Assembly (NCBI GenBank): GCA_965240325.2
Contig: OZ251232.1
Coordinates: forward strand, 2,232,001-2,296,000
DNA from: Rebecca billardiae RCC1528
Lineage: Eukaryota > Haptophyta
Length of the DNA: 64,000 nucleotides
Reading direction: 5' to 3'
Shown: positions 1-10,007 of the stretch, piece by piece
Position numbering within the stretch: position 1 is the stretch's first letter
Layout of the letters: each line of letters starts with the position of its first letter
Notes under the pieces: generated by a model
The model's database searches: none
Seen by the model: only the letters and a program-made list of their open reading frames with translations
Told to the model about the DNA's origin: nothing
Translations under genes and position numbers: made by a program

Positions 1-187
1 CGGTCCTCAGAAACGGATAAAAAAGCGGGGGGCGGCAAACGGCGGCCGCCATACGTAACTGGCAGCGCAGCTTTCGCCTGCAGCTCTGCAGGCAGTACCG
101 GGTACTTCGACCATCCGGACGGTTGGAGCCAACCGCCTGGAGAGGAAAAGAAATCGTGCACGTAGGGAATTCGGGATTAATACAACA
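1..187 (-). repeat. 3' LTR of the copia element (truncated at window start)
   Basis: Position 1 corresponds to 2927 in the other LTR; the two copies match without obvious differences up to 187/3113 and then diverge. Near-identity of the two LTRs points to a recent insertion. Confidence 0.93.
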
Positions 188-196
188 CCCCCCCTC
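188..196 (-). other. Polypurine tract of the copia element
   Basis: On the minus strand a G-rich run (GAGGGGGGG) directly precedes the TG that opens the 3' LTR at 187. Position and composition fit the plus-strand primer of LTR elements. No standard initiator-Met primer-binding site was recognised next to the other LTR. Confidence 0.7.
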
Positions 197-200
197 GACA

Positions 201-2786
201 TCATGCCGAAGGCGGCAGAGGTTGTGGAACAGCATGCAGTATCGCCACGACGTGTTTGAGAAAAGTACTCGTCGCGGTAGCCTTGGTCATGATGTCGGAC
301 CGGTTGTCGTCGGTCGACACCTTCTGGATCAGCACGGCGCCGTCGGCTTGCGCGCGCCGCGTGAAATGGTACTTCACGTCAATGTGCTTGGTGCGCTTGT
401 GGTGCACCGGGTTGTTCGTCAAATCGATCGTGCCCTGGTTATCCTCGTAGATCACCGTCGTGGGCTCCACGACCGGCTCGTTCAAAAACGTGACCAGGTC
501 GCGCAGGTAGATCACCTCGCGGCAGCACTCGCTCAGCGCGATGTACTCCGCCTCGCACGTAGACAACGCGACCACGCTCTGCAGTCCGCTGTGCCACGAG
601 ATCGGGACCCCGTTGTACATAACAAGGTATCCCGTCGTAGAACGTCGATCTTCGCGATCGTTCGCCCAGTCCGAGTCCGCGTACGCCACCAAATCAGGGT
701 GTTGTGCGTGCGTCGCGTGCCGGAACAGGATGCCGCGCCGACGCGTGCCGAGCAAGTATCGGAGCGTGCGCTTCGCGGCGGTCAAGTCGTAGAGCCGGGG
801 ATTGGACATCCGGCGTGCCAGCATGTTCACGGCGTGCGCGATGTCGGGGCGACACGTCGTCATGCAGTACATGAGGGCACCGGTCATCTCCTGGTAGTGC
901 TGGCGGTCAGCGCGCAGCAGGAGGGCTTGCAGCGGGCGGGGGATCTCGCGCGTCTCGCTGCACTCGGGGGTCGGTGGGTGGCGCTCTCCACTCAGGTGGA
1001 AGCGCTCGCACACATCACCGATGTACTGGTTCAGGTGGGTAAAAAGTCCGTCCACCGTGGTCTCAAATTCGGCGCCAAGGAACTTGCTCAGGCAGTCCGC
1101 GCCCTGCATCTCGTAGTGCGTCAGCAACGCCGTCATCAGCGCGTCCAACGCGCTCTTGTCCTTCGAGATGTTCATCATCAGCAGATCGTCGACAAAGTGA
1201 CCGACGAACACGTAGCCGCCATCGACTGCCTTCGAGTAGATGCACGGCGCGCTCGGGCACGGCTCGAACCCATGTTCGAGCAAACACTTCCGCAAGTGTA
1301 GGTACCACACGCGCCCGGCCTGGCGCATGCCAGGGAGCGCCTTCACAAACTTCGCGACCACCTTCGAGCCGAGCGGCGTCGAGCTCTTCGCGGTGTAGCC
1401 AGGCGGGAGCGGTGTCATCACCTCCTCACCCTCCGGCAGGTCGCTGTTCAGGTATGCGTGCCGCACGTCGGCGGGTCGCATCTCCACGATCTTGGCGCTC
1501 GCCGCGTCCGTCATCGAGACGCCTTTGGCCTTGAGCGCGACCGCGAGCATCAGCCGCAGCTGTTCTGGTCGTATCGTCGGGGCGAACACCTCATTGAAGT
1601 CGATGCCCTCGCGCTGGCGGAACCCCTGGGTTACCAGCCGCGCCTTGAACTTGATCACTTCGCCATCGGGAAGCGTCTTCACGTCGAACACCCACTTGAC
1701 AGGAATCGTCCGCGTGTTGTCCGGCACAATCACCTCGAAGAACGTGTGTCTCACGCCGTGCGCGTCGAGGTGGTCGTGGCAGGCCTGCATCCAGAGCTTG
1801 GCCTCGGGCGACTTCATCGCCTCGTCCCACGTCGTGGGGATGGTGATCGGCACACCATTCATCCGCGCGATCGTCGTCGCAGCGAATGCCTCGAAGCTGT
1901 TCTCCTCGGTAGGTTCCTCGCCCGCGGCCTGGAACGCTGCCTCGGTCACAGCCTGCACCGTCTGCGCGGCGGGTCTGCTCCGCCTCGCTCGGTCTCGTCG
2001 CATCGGGTCGTAGTCGCGCGGCAGCTCGGGCGCCGCGGACTCACCAGCTCGTGCGTCGTCATCGCCTCCGGCGTCATCGCCGTCGGCGCTCGGTCGCGCA
2101 GCTTCGCTCGCCGCGCCACCGTCGTCATGAGCAGCAGCGCCGCCGTCATCGGCCGCGCCGTCCTCAATCTCAAAATGCTCGTCGCCCTCGCCGGTGAGCT
2201 CGCCGTCGGCGGCGTCTCCCAGCTCAGTCTCGGGCTCGGCACTGTCATCGCTGGCCGCGAATGGAGTGTGCCTCCCCTCGACCAGCGACCGCTCATCAAT
2301 GATGTACACGTCCTTTGAGTGTATCACCTGCTGCTGCCCGTCGTCGAGCAGCACCTCGCGCCCAGTCCGGCTGTCCTCTCGTGAGGATGGTCGGGGCGCT
2401 CGCAGCATCGGCCTCAGCGGATGCCGTGAAGGGTATGGATCGTCTCCATTCCCATCATCATCGAGCTCGTGCTCGACGTTGTCGATCACGAGGACCATCC
2501 AGGCCCCCGCCGCGGTGTCGTCACCGCAAGTGCCACACGCGGGCACGTCAATGCTCGCGCGGTTCGTACCGCGCGCGCAGCCGCCCTGCAGGCGGAGGAC
2601 ATTCGAGGTTGCGTAACGGGTGTCCTTCTGGTAGTCACCGAACTCGTACACCACGCCGTGCGTGGGCATCTGGTTCGTCTGCGCGCTTTCACTCGGCTGC
2701 TCGATGCAGAGCGCGCTGCACGCGAGCATCATTGCCCGCGCGTTCGTCGCGACACCCGCGACGCTGCGACCGGTCGGGTGGGCCAT
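201..2786 (-). CDS. Copia polyprotein remnant: reverse transcriptase and RNase H
   Basis: An 861-codon frame from an ATG at 2786. About 300 N-terminal residues are acidic and low-complexity and include KDVYIIDERS, which resembles the stretch just after the copia integrase. Then comes the RVT_2 reverse transcriptase (about residues 310-570) with VKWVFDVK, the RLVTQGFRQREGIDFNEVFAP block, DVRHAYLNSDLPEGEEV and the catalytic FVDDLL box. The C-terminal RNase H has YADSDWANDREDRRSTTGY, the STCEAEYIALSE block and RTKHIDVKYH. These are diagnostic of Ty1/copia. Gag zinc knuckle, protease and integrase HHCC/DDE core are absent, so the element could not move without help from a complete relative. The RT-RH part reads open from end to end. 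Confidence 0.95.
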   Translation of the reverse strand: MAHPTGRSVAGVATNARAMMLACSALCIEQPSESAQTNQMPTHGVVYEFGDYQKDTRYATSNVLRLQGGCARGTNRASIDVPACGTCGDDTAAGAWMVLVIDNVEHELDDDGNGDDPYPSRHPLRPMLRAPRPSSREDSRTGREVLLDDGQQQVIHSKDVYIIDERSLVEGRHTPFAASDDSAEPETELGDAADGELTGEGDEHFEIEDGAADDGGAAAHDDGGAASEAARPSADGDDAGGDDDARAGESAAPELPRDYDPMRRDRARRSRPAAQTVQAVTEAAFQAAGEEPTEENSFEAFAATTIARMNGVPITIPTTWDEAMKSPEAKLWMQACHDHLDAHGVRHTFFEVIVPDNTRTIPVKWVFDVKTLPDGEVIKFKARLVTQGFRQREGIDFNEVFAPTIRPEQLRLMLAVALKAKGVSMTDAASAKIVEMRPADVRHAYLNSDLPEGEEVMTPLPPGYTAKSSTPLGSKVVAKFVKALPGMRQAGRVWYLHLRKCLLEHGFEPCPSAPCIYSKAVDGGYVFVGHFVDDLLMMNISKDKSALDALMTALLTHYEMQGADCLSKFLGAEFETTVDGLFTHLNQYIGDVCERFHLSGERHPPTPECSETREIPRPLQALLLRADRQHYQEMTGALMYCMTTCRPDIAHAVNMLARRMSNPRLYDLTAAKRTLRYLLGTRRRGILFRHATHAQHPDLVAYADSDWANDREDRRSTTGYLVMYNGVPISWHSGLQSVVALSTCEAEYIALSECCREVIYLRDLVTFLNEPVVEPTTVIYEDNQGTIDLTNNPVHHKRTKHIDVKYHFTRRAQADGAVLIQKVSTDDNRSDIMTKATATSTFLKHVVAILHAVPQPLPPSA

Positions 2787-2923
2787 GCCCGGCGGTACGT
2801 GGGTTCACACGCGTGAGCTCATGATGTTTATTCCGCCTTACCAGTTCCCCGGTCACGCAGGGGCTTATGACAGTGTCCCTGCGGACGTCGTCAGCAGCGC
2901 CGTCCGTGCGGACGAGCGGGCGG

Positions 2924-3113
2924 TGTCGGTCCTCAGAAACGGATAAAAAAGCGGGGGGCGGCAAACGGCGGCCGCCATACGTAACTGGCAGCGCAGCTTT
3001 CGCCTGCAGCTCTGCAGGCAGTACCGGGTACTTCGACCATCCGGACGGTTGGAGCCAACCGCCTGGAGAGGAAAAGAAATCGTGCACGTAGGGAATTCGG
3101 GATTAATACAACA
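2924..3113 (-). repeat. 5' LTR of the copia element
   Basis: Second copy of the 187-190 bp LTR. Read on the minus strand it starts TGTTG and probably ends CGACA (plus strand TGTCGG at 2924), giving the usual TG...CA ends. It should carry the element's promoter. Confidence 0.92.
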
Positions 3114-3143
3114 AAAGAATATATGATGCTGATTAGCTGATGA

Positions 3144-3186
3144 TGACCTCTCTCTCTCTCCCTCTCTCTCTCGTCTCTCTTCTTTC
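3144..3186. repeat. CT-rich microsatellite
   Basis: An imperfect (CT)n tract immediately outside the 5' LTR, in the gap between the retrotransposon and the glycosyltransferase gene. Confidence 0.85.
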
Positions 3187-3272
3187 CGTGGCTGAGGCTC
3201 TGAGTCTGAGTCTGGACGCTCACTGCGACACTGGTTAGTTAATCAGAGTCCGTGCCCTAAGCCAGGACCCGG

Positions 3273-5174
3273 CTACGCCGCAAGACGATGCTGATGCTGC
3301 ACCCGCCACGCGCGAGCGAGCACTCGCCGGTACATGTCGAAGGCGTCGCACGGGGGCCCCAGCGTCGCGCCCCCCACCCCCGCCGGCGGCCGCCAGCCCG
3401 CCGCTGCTCGCGCGGCCGCGTCCGCAGCGCACGACTCGTCGTCGAGCGCGTACACAAACAGCGGCGCGACGCGCTCGAGCTCGGTGCGCATCGCCCGGAG
3501 GAGCGGCGAGCGCACGAGGCTGGTGACCTCGCCGAGCCACGTGCTCGACACGTTCCGGGGCGAGGTGGGAGGGCCGAACGCGCTCGCGTTGAGCACCACA
3601 GCGAATCGAGAGTAGTCGAGGCCTGGCCACGAGGCAGCCTCCGCGTCGTCCTCCTCAGCAGGGGGCACCACCTGCGGATCTCCGGGGCGCGTGGGCGCGG
3701 CCGACGACAGGGGGCGCCGCCACGGCCACGACGTTGCTCTGCTCTCGTCGTACAGCCGGTGGCCGCCCTCGACGAGGATGGGCACGCAGCCACTCAGGAT
3801 CGCCGCGAAGAGGTGTGACCTGTCGAGGAGGTCGCCTGGCGGCTCAAAGCACATGTGCGAGCGCAGCAGCTGCGTGAAGAGCGTCGAGCGTGGCGGCGAG
3901 CTGAGCGGGCACCCCCGCCCGCGGCGGACGCAGCGTGCACACAGCGAGAGCCCTCTCGTGCAGTTCGCGCCGTGTCGCCTGAGCGAGAGCATCATCTTGA
4001 AGCGCACGTACTGGTTGGGCTCACCGTCCGCGTGCAGGCCACCGCCGCGCTTGATGTCGGCGGCCGCGAGGATGGCGATGTCGCGGCGCTTGAGGCTCTT
4101 CGCGGGGGAGTAGGCGCCGTGCGCCACGCCCCAGCTGCGCACTGCGCGTGAGAAGCCCACGGCCGCCGGCACCGAGACGAGCAGCGGCCCGCCAAAGTCC
4201 ACGGCCGGAGCGGCGCGTCCGTGCTGGCGGCCGGCAGCCGCCGCGCGGACCAGCGCCTCGCGGCGCTGCAGCTCGACGAGCGCGTCGTCCGACCACGCGG
4301 CTCCGAACGAGCGGCGCATCTTTAGCCCGACGCGAGAGAGGCGGTTCGCCACCACCACGACCGACTGGAACGCCGCCGGCTGCTCGCTCAGTGCCTCAAC
4401 GAAGGAGAGCAGCGGGCCGTCGAGTGAGAGCTCGACGGCCACGACGACCAGCGGCGGATGCGCGCGGCCGTCAAAGTACAGCCGCCGCACGAGCGACCAG
4501 AACGCTGCGGCCAGCTCTCGAGTGGCGCACCGGTATACTCCCCACGTGAAGCCGTGGGTGGCGAAGAGATGGAGGAAGAGCGAGGGCACCACCACGATGT
4601 TGGCGTCGCACGCGGCGGCGTCGGCAGGGTCGCACACAGCGTGCGCGCTCTGCAGGTGGCGCGCGAGGAAGATGCGCTCGTGGAGGTTCTGGTCGAAGGC
4701 CACGAGTCCCTTGTCCCATATAGAACCACTGCTCGTCTCCCGGATCGACTCGCAATGCGGGCTTGAGTGCACGCAGTAGTCAGGTGGCGCCGAGCAAGCG
4801 GGCACAAATCGTGGCGCATCCGCAGCAGCGCACGTGCGTGCGCTTTCGTTGAAGATGTGCCGCATGTTCAGCAGCGAATGGCGGAGGCGAGCGATACTGG
4901 GGCGGGCCGAGGCGTCCAGCCATGGCGGGGGCGAGCAGCCGGGGGCCAACGTGAACCGTGGGGTCGAGAGGGTCTGCTTGCACCCGTACGCAACATCGCC
5001 CTCGACGGCCGACGCCACGTCGATGCCGGCCAAGCGCAGGTCGAGGAAGTCGCTCACCGCGATCGAGGGCGCCGCTGCCTCGGTGGTATCTGCGAGGGCG
5101 ATGCTTCCCGCGAGAGCGACGAGCAAGCCGCAAAGCCTGGTGCGCAGCCGCACCGCTGAGGTTCGTGGTGCCAT
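3273..5174 (-). CDS. Exostosin-family (GT47) glycosyltransferase
   Basis: A single-exon frame of 633 residues from an ATG at 5174. The N-terminus has a short basic stretch and a hydrophobic segment (about residues 12-30, LCGLLVALAGSIALA), which would act as a signal peptide or type II membrane anchor for the Golgi lumen. The family signature lies near residues 437-472: SHMCFEPPGD, then LFAAILSGCVPILVEGG. It matches the GT47 pattern of a CPPGD-like turn followed by 'aI..GCVPVIV', the nucleotide-sugar-binding region of exostosin and plant wall-polysaccharide transferases. The upstream part contains several Cys pairs and the stretch NIVVVPSLFLHLFATHG, also typical of the family. GT47 enzymes move sugars such as arabinose, galactose, xylose or glucuronic acid onto glycans; the actual sugar cannot be told here. 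Length and end points look complete. A C-terminal Ala/Pro-rich insertion (about 500-560) is lineage-specific filler. Confidence 0.85.
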   Translation of the reverse strand: MAPRTSAVRLRTRLCGLLVALAGSIALADTTEAAAPSIAVSDFLDLRLAGIDVASAVEGDVAYGCKQTLSTPRFTLAPGCSPPPWLDASARPSIARLRHSLLNMRHIFNESARTCAAADAPRFVPACSAPPDYCVHSSPHCESIRETSSGSIWDKGLVAFDQNLHERIFLARHLQSAHAVCDPADAAACDANIVVVPSLFLHLFATHGFTWGVYRCATRELAAAFWSLVRRLYFDGRAHPPLVVVAVELSLDGPLLSFVEALSEQPAAFQSVVVVANRLSRVGLKMRRSFGAAWSDDALVELQRREALVRAAAAGRQHGRAAPAVDFGGPLLVSVPAAVGFSRAVRSWGVAHGAYSPAKSLKRRDIAILAAADIKRGGGLHADGEPNQYVRFKMMLSLRRHGANCTRGLSLCARCVRRGRGCPLSSPPRSTLFTQLLRSHMCFEPPGDLLDRSHLFAAILSGCVPILVEGGHRLYDESRATSWPWRRPLSSAAPTRPGDPQVVPPAEEDDAEAASWPGLDYSRFAVVLNASAFGPPTSPRNVSSTWLGEVTSLVRSPLLRAMRTELERVAPLFVYALDDESCAADAAARAAAGWRPPAGVGGATLGPPCDAFDMYRRVLARAWRVQHQHRLAA

Positions 5175-5319
5175 CGAGTTATTACGATGACTACGGCGAA
5201 TTTACTTTCGGGAAGGACCCAATATGCTTCGTGTAGGGGCGTTGCGAGCCAGCTGGACAAACACGGTTCGTCGGTTCCGGTCTTCTTCAAGATCTCGCTA
5301 AGTTTATCATAGATGACTA

Positions 5320-7410
5320 CGCCGCAGCAGCGCCAGCCGCCGCCAGCAAGCCAGCTGAGCAGAGCGGCAAGCGCGCACGCGGCCGCGCAGGGCACACGGG
5401 GACGACTACATCACCGCCGGATCACCCGCCAGGGCCCAGCGGCTGAGACGGCCGTCTGACATCCGGACCTGCACCCTCGCCCTCGCTCGGGGCACAGCAG
5501 GTTAGGGGGGCCAAACCGCCCATTTAAAAATGAAAAGCAAAGTCGCGTCGCATTTTCGCTCCGCCCTCGGCCTTTTAGGGTGGCGCGGAGCCTTTTTCTC
5601 GGACCTCGCTCGAAAATCGAGCTCCGACGCCTTCGGGCGCTCAGAGCTCGGTTCCGCTCCAGCACGAGCGGCCGGAGGCAGTGGACCGCCGCGCGCTCGC
5701 GACCTCTGAGACGCCGAGATGGTCTCGGGTGCGCGCGCGCGTGCCGCTGGTGGGCGCTACTGACCCGTGCCTTTGCGCCACCAGCGGCTCACCACCCGCT
5801 TCTTGGCCACCTCGCGCCGTGCGCGGCGCGCGTCGGCCGGCTTGAATTGGTGCGCTGCGTACGCCCGCTACGCTACCGCACGGTGTGGCGCATGATCAAC
5901 TCGGACCAATGAGATCGATGCTCGGACCAATCGTCCATGTATGTCTGTGAATGCCCAGCTCGCCTAACCTGCCCTACTGCGCCGGAATCGCCGTCAGCAG
6001 ACCGGCGCGAGCTCGCGCACAGCACCTCCGCGGAGCTCGCAACTGTCATGTTCCGCTTGTAGGGCCCGTGTTTGCACCTGCCGTGGCACTTGCGATGGTC
6101 AGTACGTTGGGTATGGGTCACGTGTGCCCTCTGATGGCGTCTGGGCGCCTCCCATTCGCCTCTCAGGACGTCGCGGACGTGCTCGCAGGCAGCGGTTGGC
6201 TCATTCGACAGGTCCGACGTGCACTCGACCGTGCCTGCAAGCGCGCCCCTGTGACGCTCATGCCTGCAGAAGCAGATGCAGATGGGCCCTCATGCACCCT
6301 GGTGCGCCCAAGACCGGCGGGAGCGTCAGAGACCGTCTCAATCTTGACACCTTGCACACGCCGGCGCTTGCCGTTGGGCTCCGCGCAGCCAGCCAGGAGC
6401 GCCGAACAGCGCCGGATCAGCCTCTGTAGGCCGAATATCCGCCCCTAAGCCCAGAAATAGCGCGGAACAGGGTAGTGCGTACCTATGTGGACCAATCCCA
6501 TCCAGCCTGGTTTGGTGCAGACACGCCAGCCACCGCCTGGAGCAGACGTTTGCTGCCGAATCGCATGCTCGGCACTGTGCCGCACTGCGACGACGACAGA
6601 TTTGACCTGCCTCGTAGGTCTCGGCCAGGGAGCGGTGACGGTTGGCTCGAGTGACTTTAAACCTTGACTATGACCGAGAGCACTCCCGGGCTGAGGACGT
6701 GGGGCCGGTGCTTTGGGTCTAATATGTCTGCAATACGCCGTACGCGTGGCCGTATACACAGTCTGAAAACGTATCTCGCAGCTCGAGATCAGATGAGGCT
6801 GTATTCATCAGCATGGCGCCTATATACACAGTGGGTATGTAACGATCGGTGGCTTCTAGGAAACTACATATTTGACAGCCTGCCAGTACACAGCCTATAT
6901 CGCATGTTGGGACCTGCTGCTGCTGGGGACTCAGAACGATCTCGCTGAGATGCTCTAACAAAGTGAGGTCGACATGGTCTATATGTCACATATAGGACGA
7001 CCGTTACATGCCGTTTCCAATAAGTTCAGGCTCATTCTAATAAGTAAATATGCTAGCCGTTACGCCCTATATTCAGGGTATGTGCACCTGATTTTTTTAC
7101 ATGGCCGGCCCAGACCCCTCCAGAGGGCAAATGATCCAGCCCGAAATCAGCTCTAAACACTCGCTAGGACCCGCGCTCGTGGCCGTCAGTAATGCTACAG
7201 TGCCACTTTGGCCCCCCTAAGCAGGTCCATGCGAGCCGCGCAGCGCAGGTGGATCGCGCTCCAGCAGCTCAAGGCCGCGCTCAAGCCATTCGATCGCGGT
7301 TCAGGCTATGCTCTGCCACCAGCGCCGACTTCGTGTCGACGATCGGGCACTGCCGACGACGAATCAGGAGACCTGCGCCGTCCTACCTGTGTCGTTAAAT
7401 CATGGAATGC
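5320..7410 (-). repeat. Dispersed repeat R, copy 1, split by a 1.7-kb insertion
   Basis: 5320-5501 and 7226-7410 are the reverse complement of adjacent parts of the repeat at 8124-8605 and 8836-9310. Removing the insertion and one copy of GCAGG restores an uninterrupted R sequence. R is noncoding as far as can be seen. Copies 1 and 2 point away from each other around a 0.7-kb centre, so R may be the long terminal inverted repeat of a foldback-type element. Confidence 0.85.
5502..7220. mobile_element. 1.72-kb DNA transposon, non-autonomous, with 14-bp TIRs and 5-bp TSD
   Basis: The left end is TTAGGGGGGCCAAA (5502-5515) and the right end (7207-7220) is its exact reverse complement. GCAGG flanks both ends (5497-5501 and 7221-7225), while uninterrupted copies of the host repeat carry it once, so it is a target duplication. 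The interior is AT-richer than surrounding genes, and no transposase could be recognised in its short frames. A 5-bp duplication does not fit hAT, Tc1/mariner, piggyBac or CACTA families; the family is left open. Confidence 0.88.
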
Positions 7411-8123
7411 GTCGGGGCTAAGTAGTGCTGCTTTGGTTTACCCGTACGGTAACTAAGTATTAATAGCGCCGACTGCTTAATTAATAATACCTCGGTCGGC
7501 TCCCGGGCAAAGTATGATAGTCCGGCAACTACTTAGCTACCTAGCTTTCCGAGAACAGCTGACTAGCTGAGTAGTCGCGCTACTTCACTACGTAGTACTA
7601 CTACGTAGTCGACTTAAAAGGTAGCTGAGCCGTGAGCGAGCACGGGCCACTGCCCACTGTATGGCGGGCGTCAATCTCGCCTGCCTGAGCTGTGTGCGTC
7701 TCTTATTCTTAGTAAACTGTACTCGCCTGGGTAGACGCGCGGGCGCGAATCGCGAGTCGCGACGAGACTCACGTCATTCCGAGATCATCAGTTCATCAGA
7801 GCCCCGACTCCCGCCGCCGAGGCACGGACCTTGTCCTTACTCCTTTGGCACCTTTGCGCGCGCGCCGACTGCAGCCTCGACGCCGCGCCGCCGCTGCACC
7901 GAGTGCACGGCCGTCGCGCCGGCCCGGCCCGAGCTAGGCACGGCGACTACGAATAGGTGTACGTCGTAGTGGCTACGTAGTCCAACTACTTAGCTACCTC
8001 GGTCGGCACCCCGGGCAAAGTAGTCACGGCACTACGTAGCGCTACCTAGTCTCCCGTGGAACCGAGTGAACAGTAGTGATGGCTACTTACGCAACTACTT
8101 GGTGAGAAGTTGTCTACCTTACT
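7411..8123. other. Gene-free spacer between inverted copies of repeat R
   Basis: No gene seen. It contains many CTACGTAG/ACTACGTAGT-type short palindromes (7585-7610, 7970-8045) and a partial direct duplication: CTCGGTCGGC followed by CCGGGCAAAGTA occurs near 7490-7515 and again near 7998-8023. A dispersed terminal motif (minus orientation) lies at 7661-7724. Confidence 0.6.
7661..7724 (-). repeat. Dispersed terminal motif S (copy 1)
   Basis: On the minus strand this reads TACAGTTTACTAAGAATAAG, then AGACGCACACAG, then GCAGGCGAGA. The same block recurs at 9717-9755, about 18165-18230, 27008-27045 and 63966-63996. At 18.2 and 63.9 kb it forms one end of a longer repeat, so here it is probably an element end as well. 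Confidence 0.75.
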
Positions 8124-8605
8124 CATTCTATGATTTAACGACACAGGTAGGACGACGCGGGTCTCCTGATTCGTCGGCGGCAGTGCCCGATCGTCGACAC
8201 AAAGTCGGCGTTGGTGGCAGAGCATAGCCTGCACCGCGCGATCGTAAAGCTTGAGCGCTGGCCTTGAGCTGCTGACGCGCGATCCACCCGCGCTGCGCGG
8301 CTCGCATGGACCTGCTGTGCCCCGAGCGAAGGCGAAAGTGCAGGTCCGGATGTCAGCTGGCAGTCTCAGCCGCTGGTAGCAGCAGTGGTCGAGCCTGCCC
8401 CGTGCTCCCCGGGCGGTCGCGTACGCGCTTGCTGCTCAATTGCCAGCTGGCTGGCTGGCGGCGGGCTGGCGCTGCGCGGCGTCGTCCAGGGTGCGCTTCG
8501 CCCGCTGCAGCGACGCCTCCTCGTCGTCCAAGTCGTCGCCCGGGGGCGAGTCTCGGTCATCGTGGAGGGGGGCAGCAGGGGCTGGCGTGGGTGCAGCGCA
8601 CTATA
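8124..8605 (+). repeat. Dispersed repeat R, copy 2
   Basis: Direct repeat of 8836-9310 with scattered substitutions and small indels, and inverted relative to copy 1. It starts near TCATTCTATGATTTAACGAC and ends after the GTGGAGGGGGGCAGCAG block. The 5' boundary motif also occurs at 7383-7410 and 27050-27080. Confidence 0.85.
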
Positions 8606-8835
8606 CCTGCTAGTACCTATACCATGGGCCATGCCCTGCGCGGTAACGCCGCGGTTCCTCGCCGTCAGAATAAGAGATGACTCACCGTGAGTGTCAGTCT
8701 CACCGGTCACCCCGCTGCTAGCAGTACCAGTTGTTATCTATTAACTAAAGTTCTCGCTGTATATGTTTCAATTTACCCACCACAGGTCCAAGGATCCTGG
8801 GTCTTGGGTCCTTCGCGTTTGTCCAGCTGGCGCAT

Positions 8836-9310
8836 CGCTCCGAGGACGACGCGGGTCTGGATCCTGATTCGTCGGCGGCAATGCCCGATCGTCGACACGA
8901 AGTCGGCGTTGGTTGGTGGCAGAGCATAGCCTGCACCGCGAATCCGCGATCGAAAAACATCGGAGCGCGGCCTTCAGTTGCTGAAGCGCGATCCACCTGC
9001 GCTGCGCGGCTCGCATGGACCTGCTGTGCCCCGAGCAAGGGCGAGGGTGCAGGTCCGGATGTCAGCTGGCAGTCTCAGCCGCTGGTAGCAGCTGGTCGAG
9101 CCTGCCCCGTGCTCCCCGTGCGGTCGCGTACGCGGCACTACGCGCTTGCCGCTCCGGAGCCAGCTGGCTGGCTGGCGGCGGCTGGCGCTGCAGCGTCGTC
9201 CAGGGTGCGCTTCGCCCGCTGCGGCGATGCCTCCTCGTCGTCCAAGTCGTCGCCCGGGGGCGAGTGTCGGTCATCGTGGAGGGGGGCAGCAGGCGCTGGC
9301 GTGGGTGCAA
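8836..9310 (+). repeat. Dispersed repeat R, copy 3
   Basis: Second direct copy of R, beginning at the GAGGACGACGCGGGTCTG block and ending with GCGCTGGCGTGGGTGCA. It lacks the outermost 20-25 bp of copy 2. No coding role is visible. Confidence 0.85.
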
Positions 9311-10007
9311 CGGTCGGCGCCAGGCTCAACGCCTCAGCGCGCCTGGCGTTCCTTGACGGCGCCGGCTCGCCGAGGAGCGACGGCTCGATGGAGAACGAAT
9401 CCGTCGGCCCTCGGCGTCGCGCCGTTGCCCGCGCTCCCCACGCCGGGGCTTCTTCTTCCGCTTCTGAGAGTGCTGCTGCTCGTCGTTTGCCTGCGGCACC
9501 TCGGCAGCGTCCATGCTGCTGCCTGCGTGGCGGGCGGGCGCATCGGCCGGCTAAGCTAGTGCGCGCTGCGCGCTGGGCGGTCGGCGGGGGAGCACGAGTA
9601 GGCGCGCCACGGCCTCCCTTGCGCCGCCGGCTGCCACCGGCGGGGGTTCCGAGGAGAAGCGGGGCCTGCATCCGTCACGGCCGGCCTCCTTAAGAGACGC
9701 ACACAGCTTAGGCGAGTATACAGTTTACTAAGAATAAGAGACGCACACAGCTCAGGCAGGCGAGATACGGAACGCAGGCCCCACTTGTACAAGGGAATTC
9801 CGTGGATTCCTTGCATCGCCCCGAACCGATCCTACCCGCAAATGATACGCGCTATCATAGGACTGTATTCATATTCTTACCCCTTTTGAGTGCTCCAGTC
9901 GTTCGACGAGAGCATCTCGAAGGCTCACTCGCCACCGGTCGAAGGGGTGGGGCCGCGTGGAGGCCGGCCCGCGCGTGCCGCTGACTGCGGGGTGCGCCCA
10001 GTCGGAG
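9311..10007. other. Intergenic, repeat-bearing
   Basis: No gene recognised. Two adjacent S-motif pieces lie at 9690-9755 (AGACGCACACAG occurs twice). The last 150 bp before the next gene are less GC-rich and could hold its promoter. Confidence 0.4.

Larger units (their letters stand above)
1..3113 (-). mobile_element. Ty1/copia LTR retrotransposon, internally deleted, cut by the window edge
   Basis: Two near-identical direct repeats of about 187 bp (1-187 and 2924/2927-3113) bracket a minus-strand reading frame with copia-type reverse transcriptase and RNase H. On the minus strand the element starts TGTTGTATTAATCC at 3113. A purine-rich tract (minus strand GAGGGGGGG, 188-196) lies exactly at the inner edge of the left LTR, as expected for second-strand priming. 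The internal part is only about 2.7 kb and has no visible gag, protease or integrase core, so it looks like a deletion derivative of a roughly 5-kb element. The left LTR seems to lack its last three bases because the window begins there, so a target duplication cannot be checked. Confidence 0.93.

Noticed and set aside
123-1301. Long plus-strand frames opposite the copia RT
   Set aside because: They are antisense shadows of the reverse-transcriptase/RNase H frame; the sense translation carries all the family motifs.
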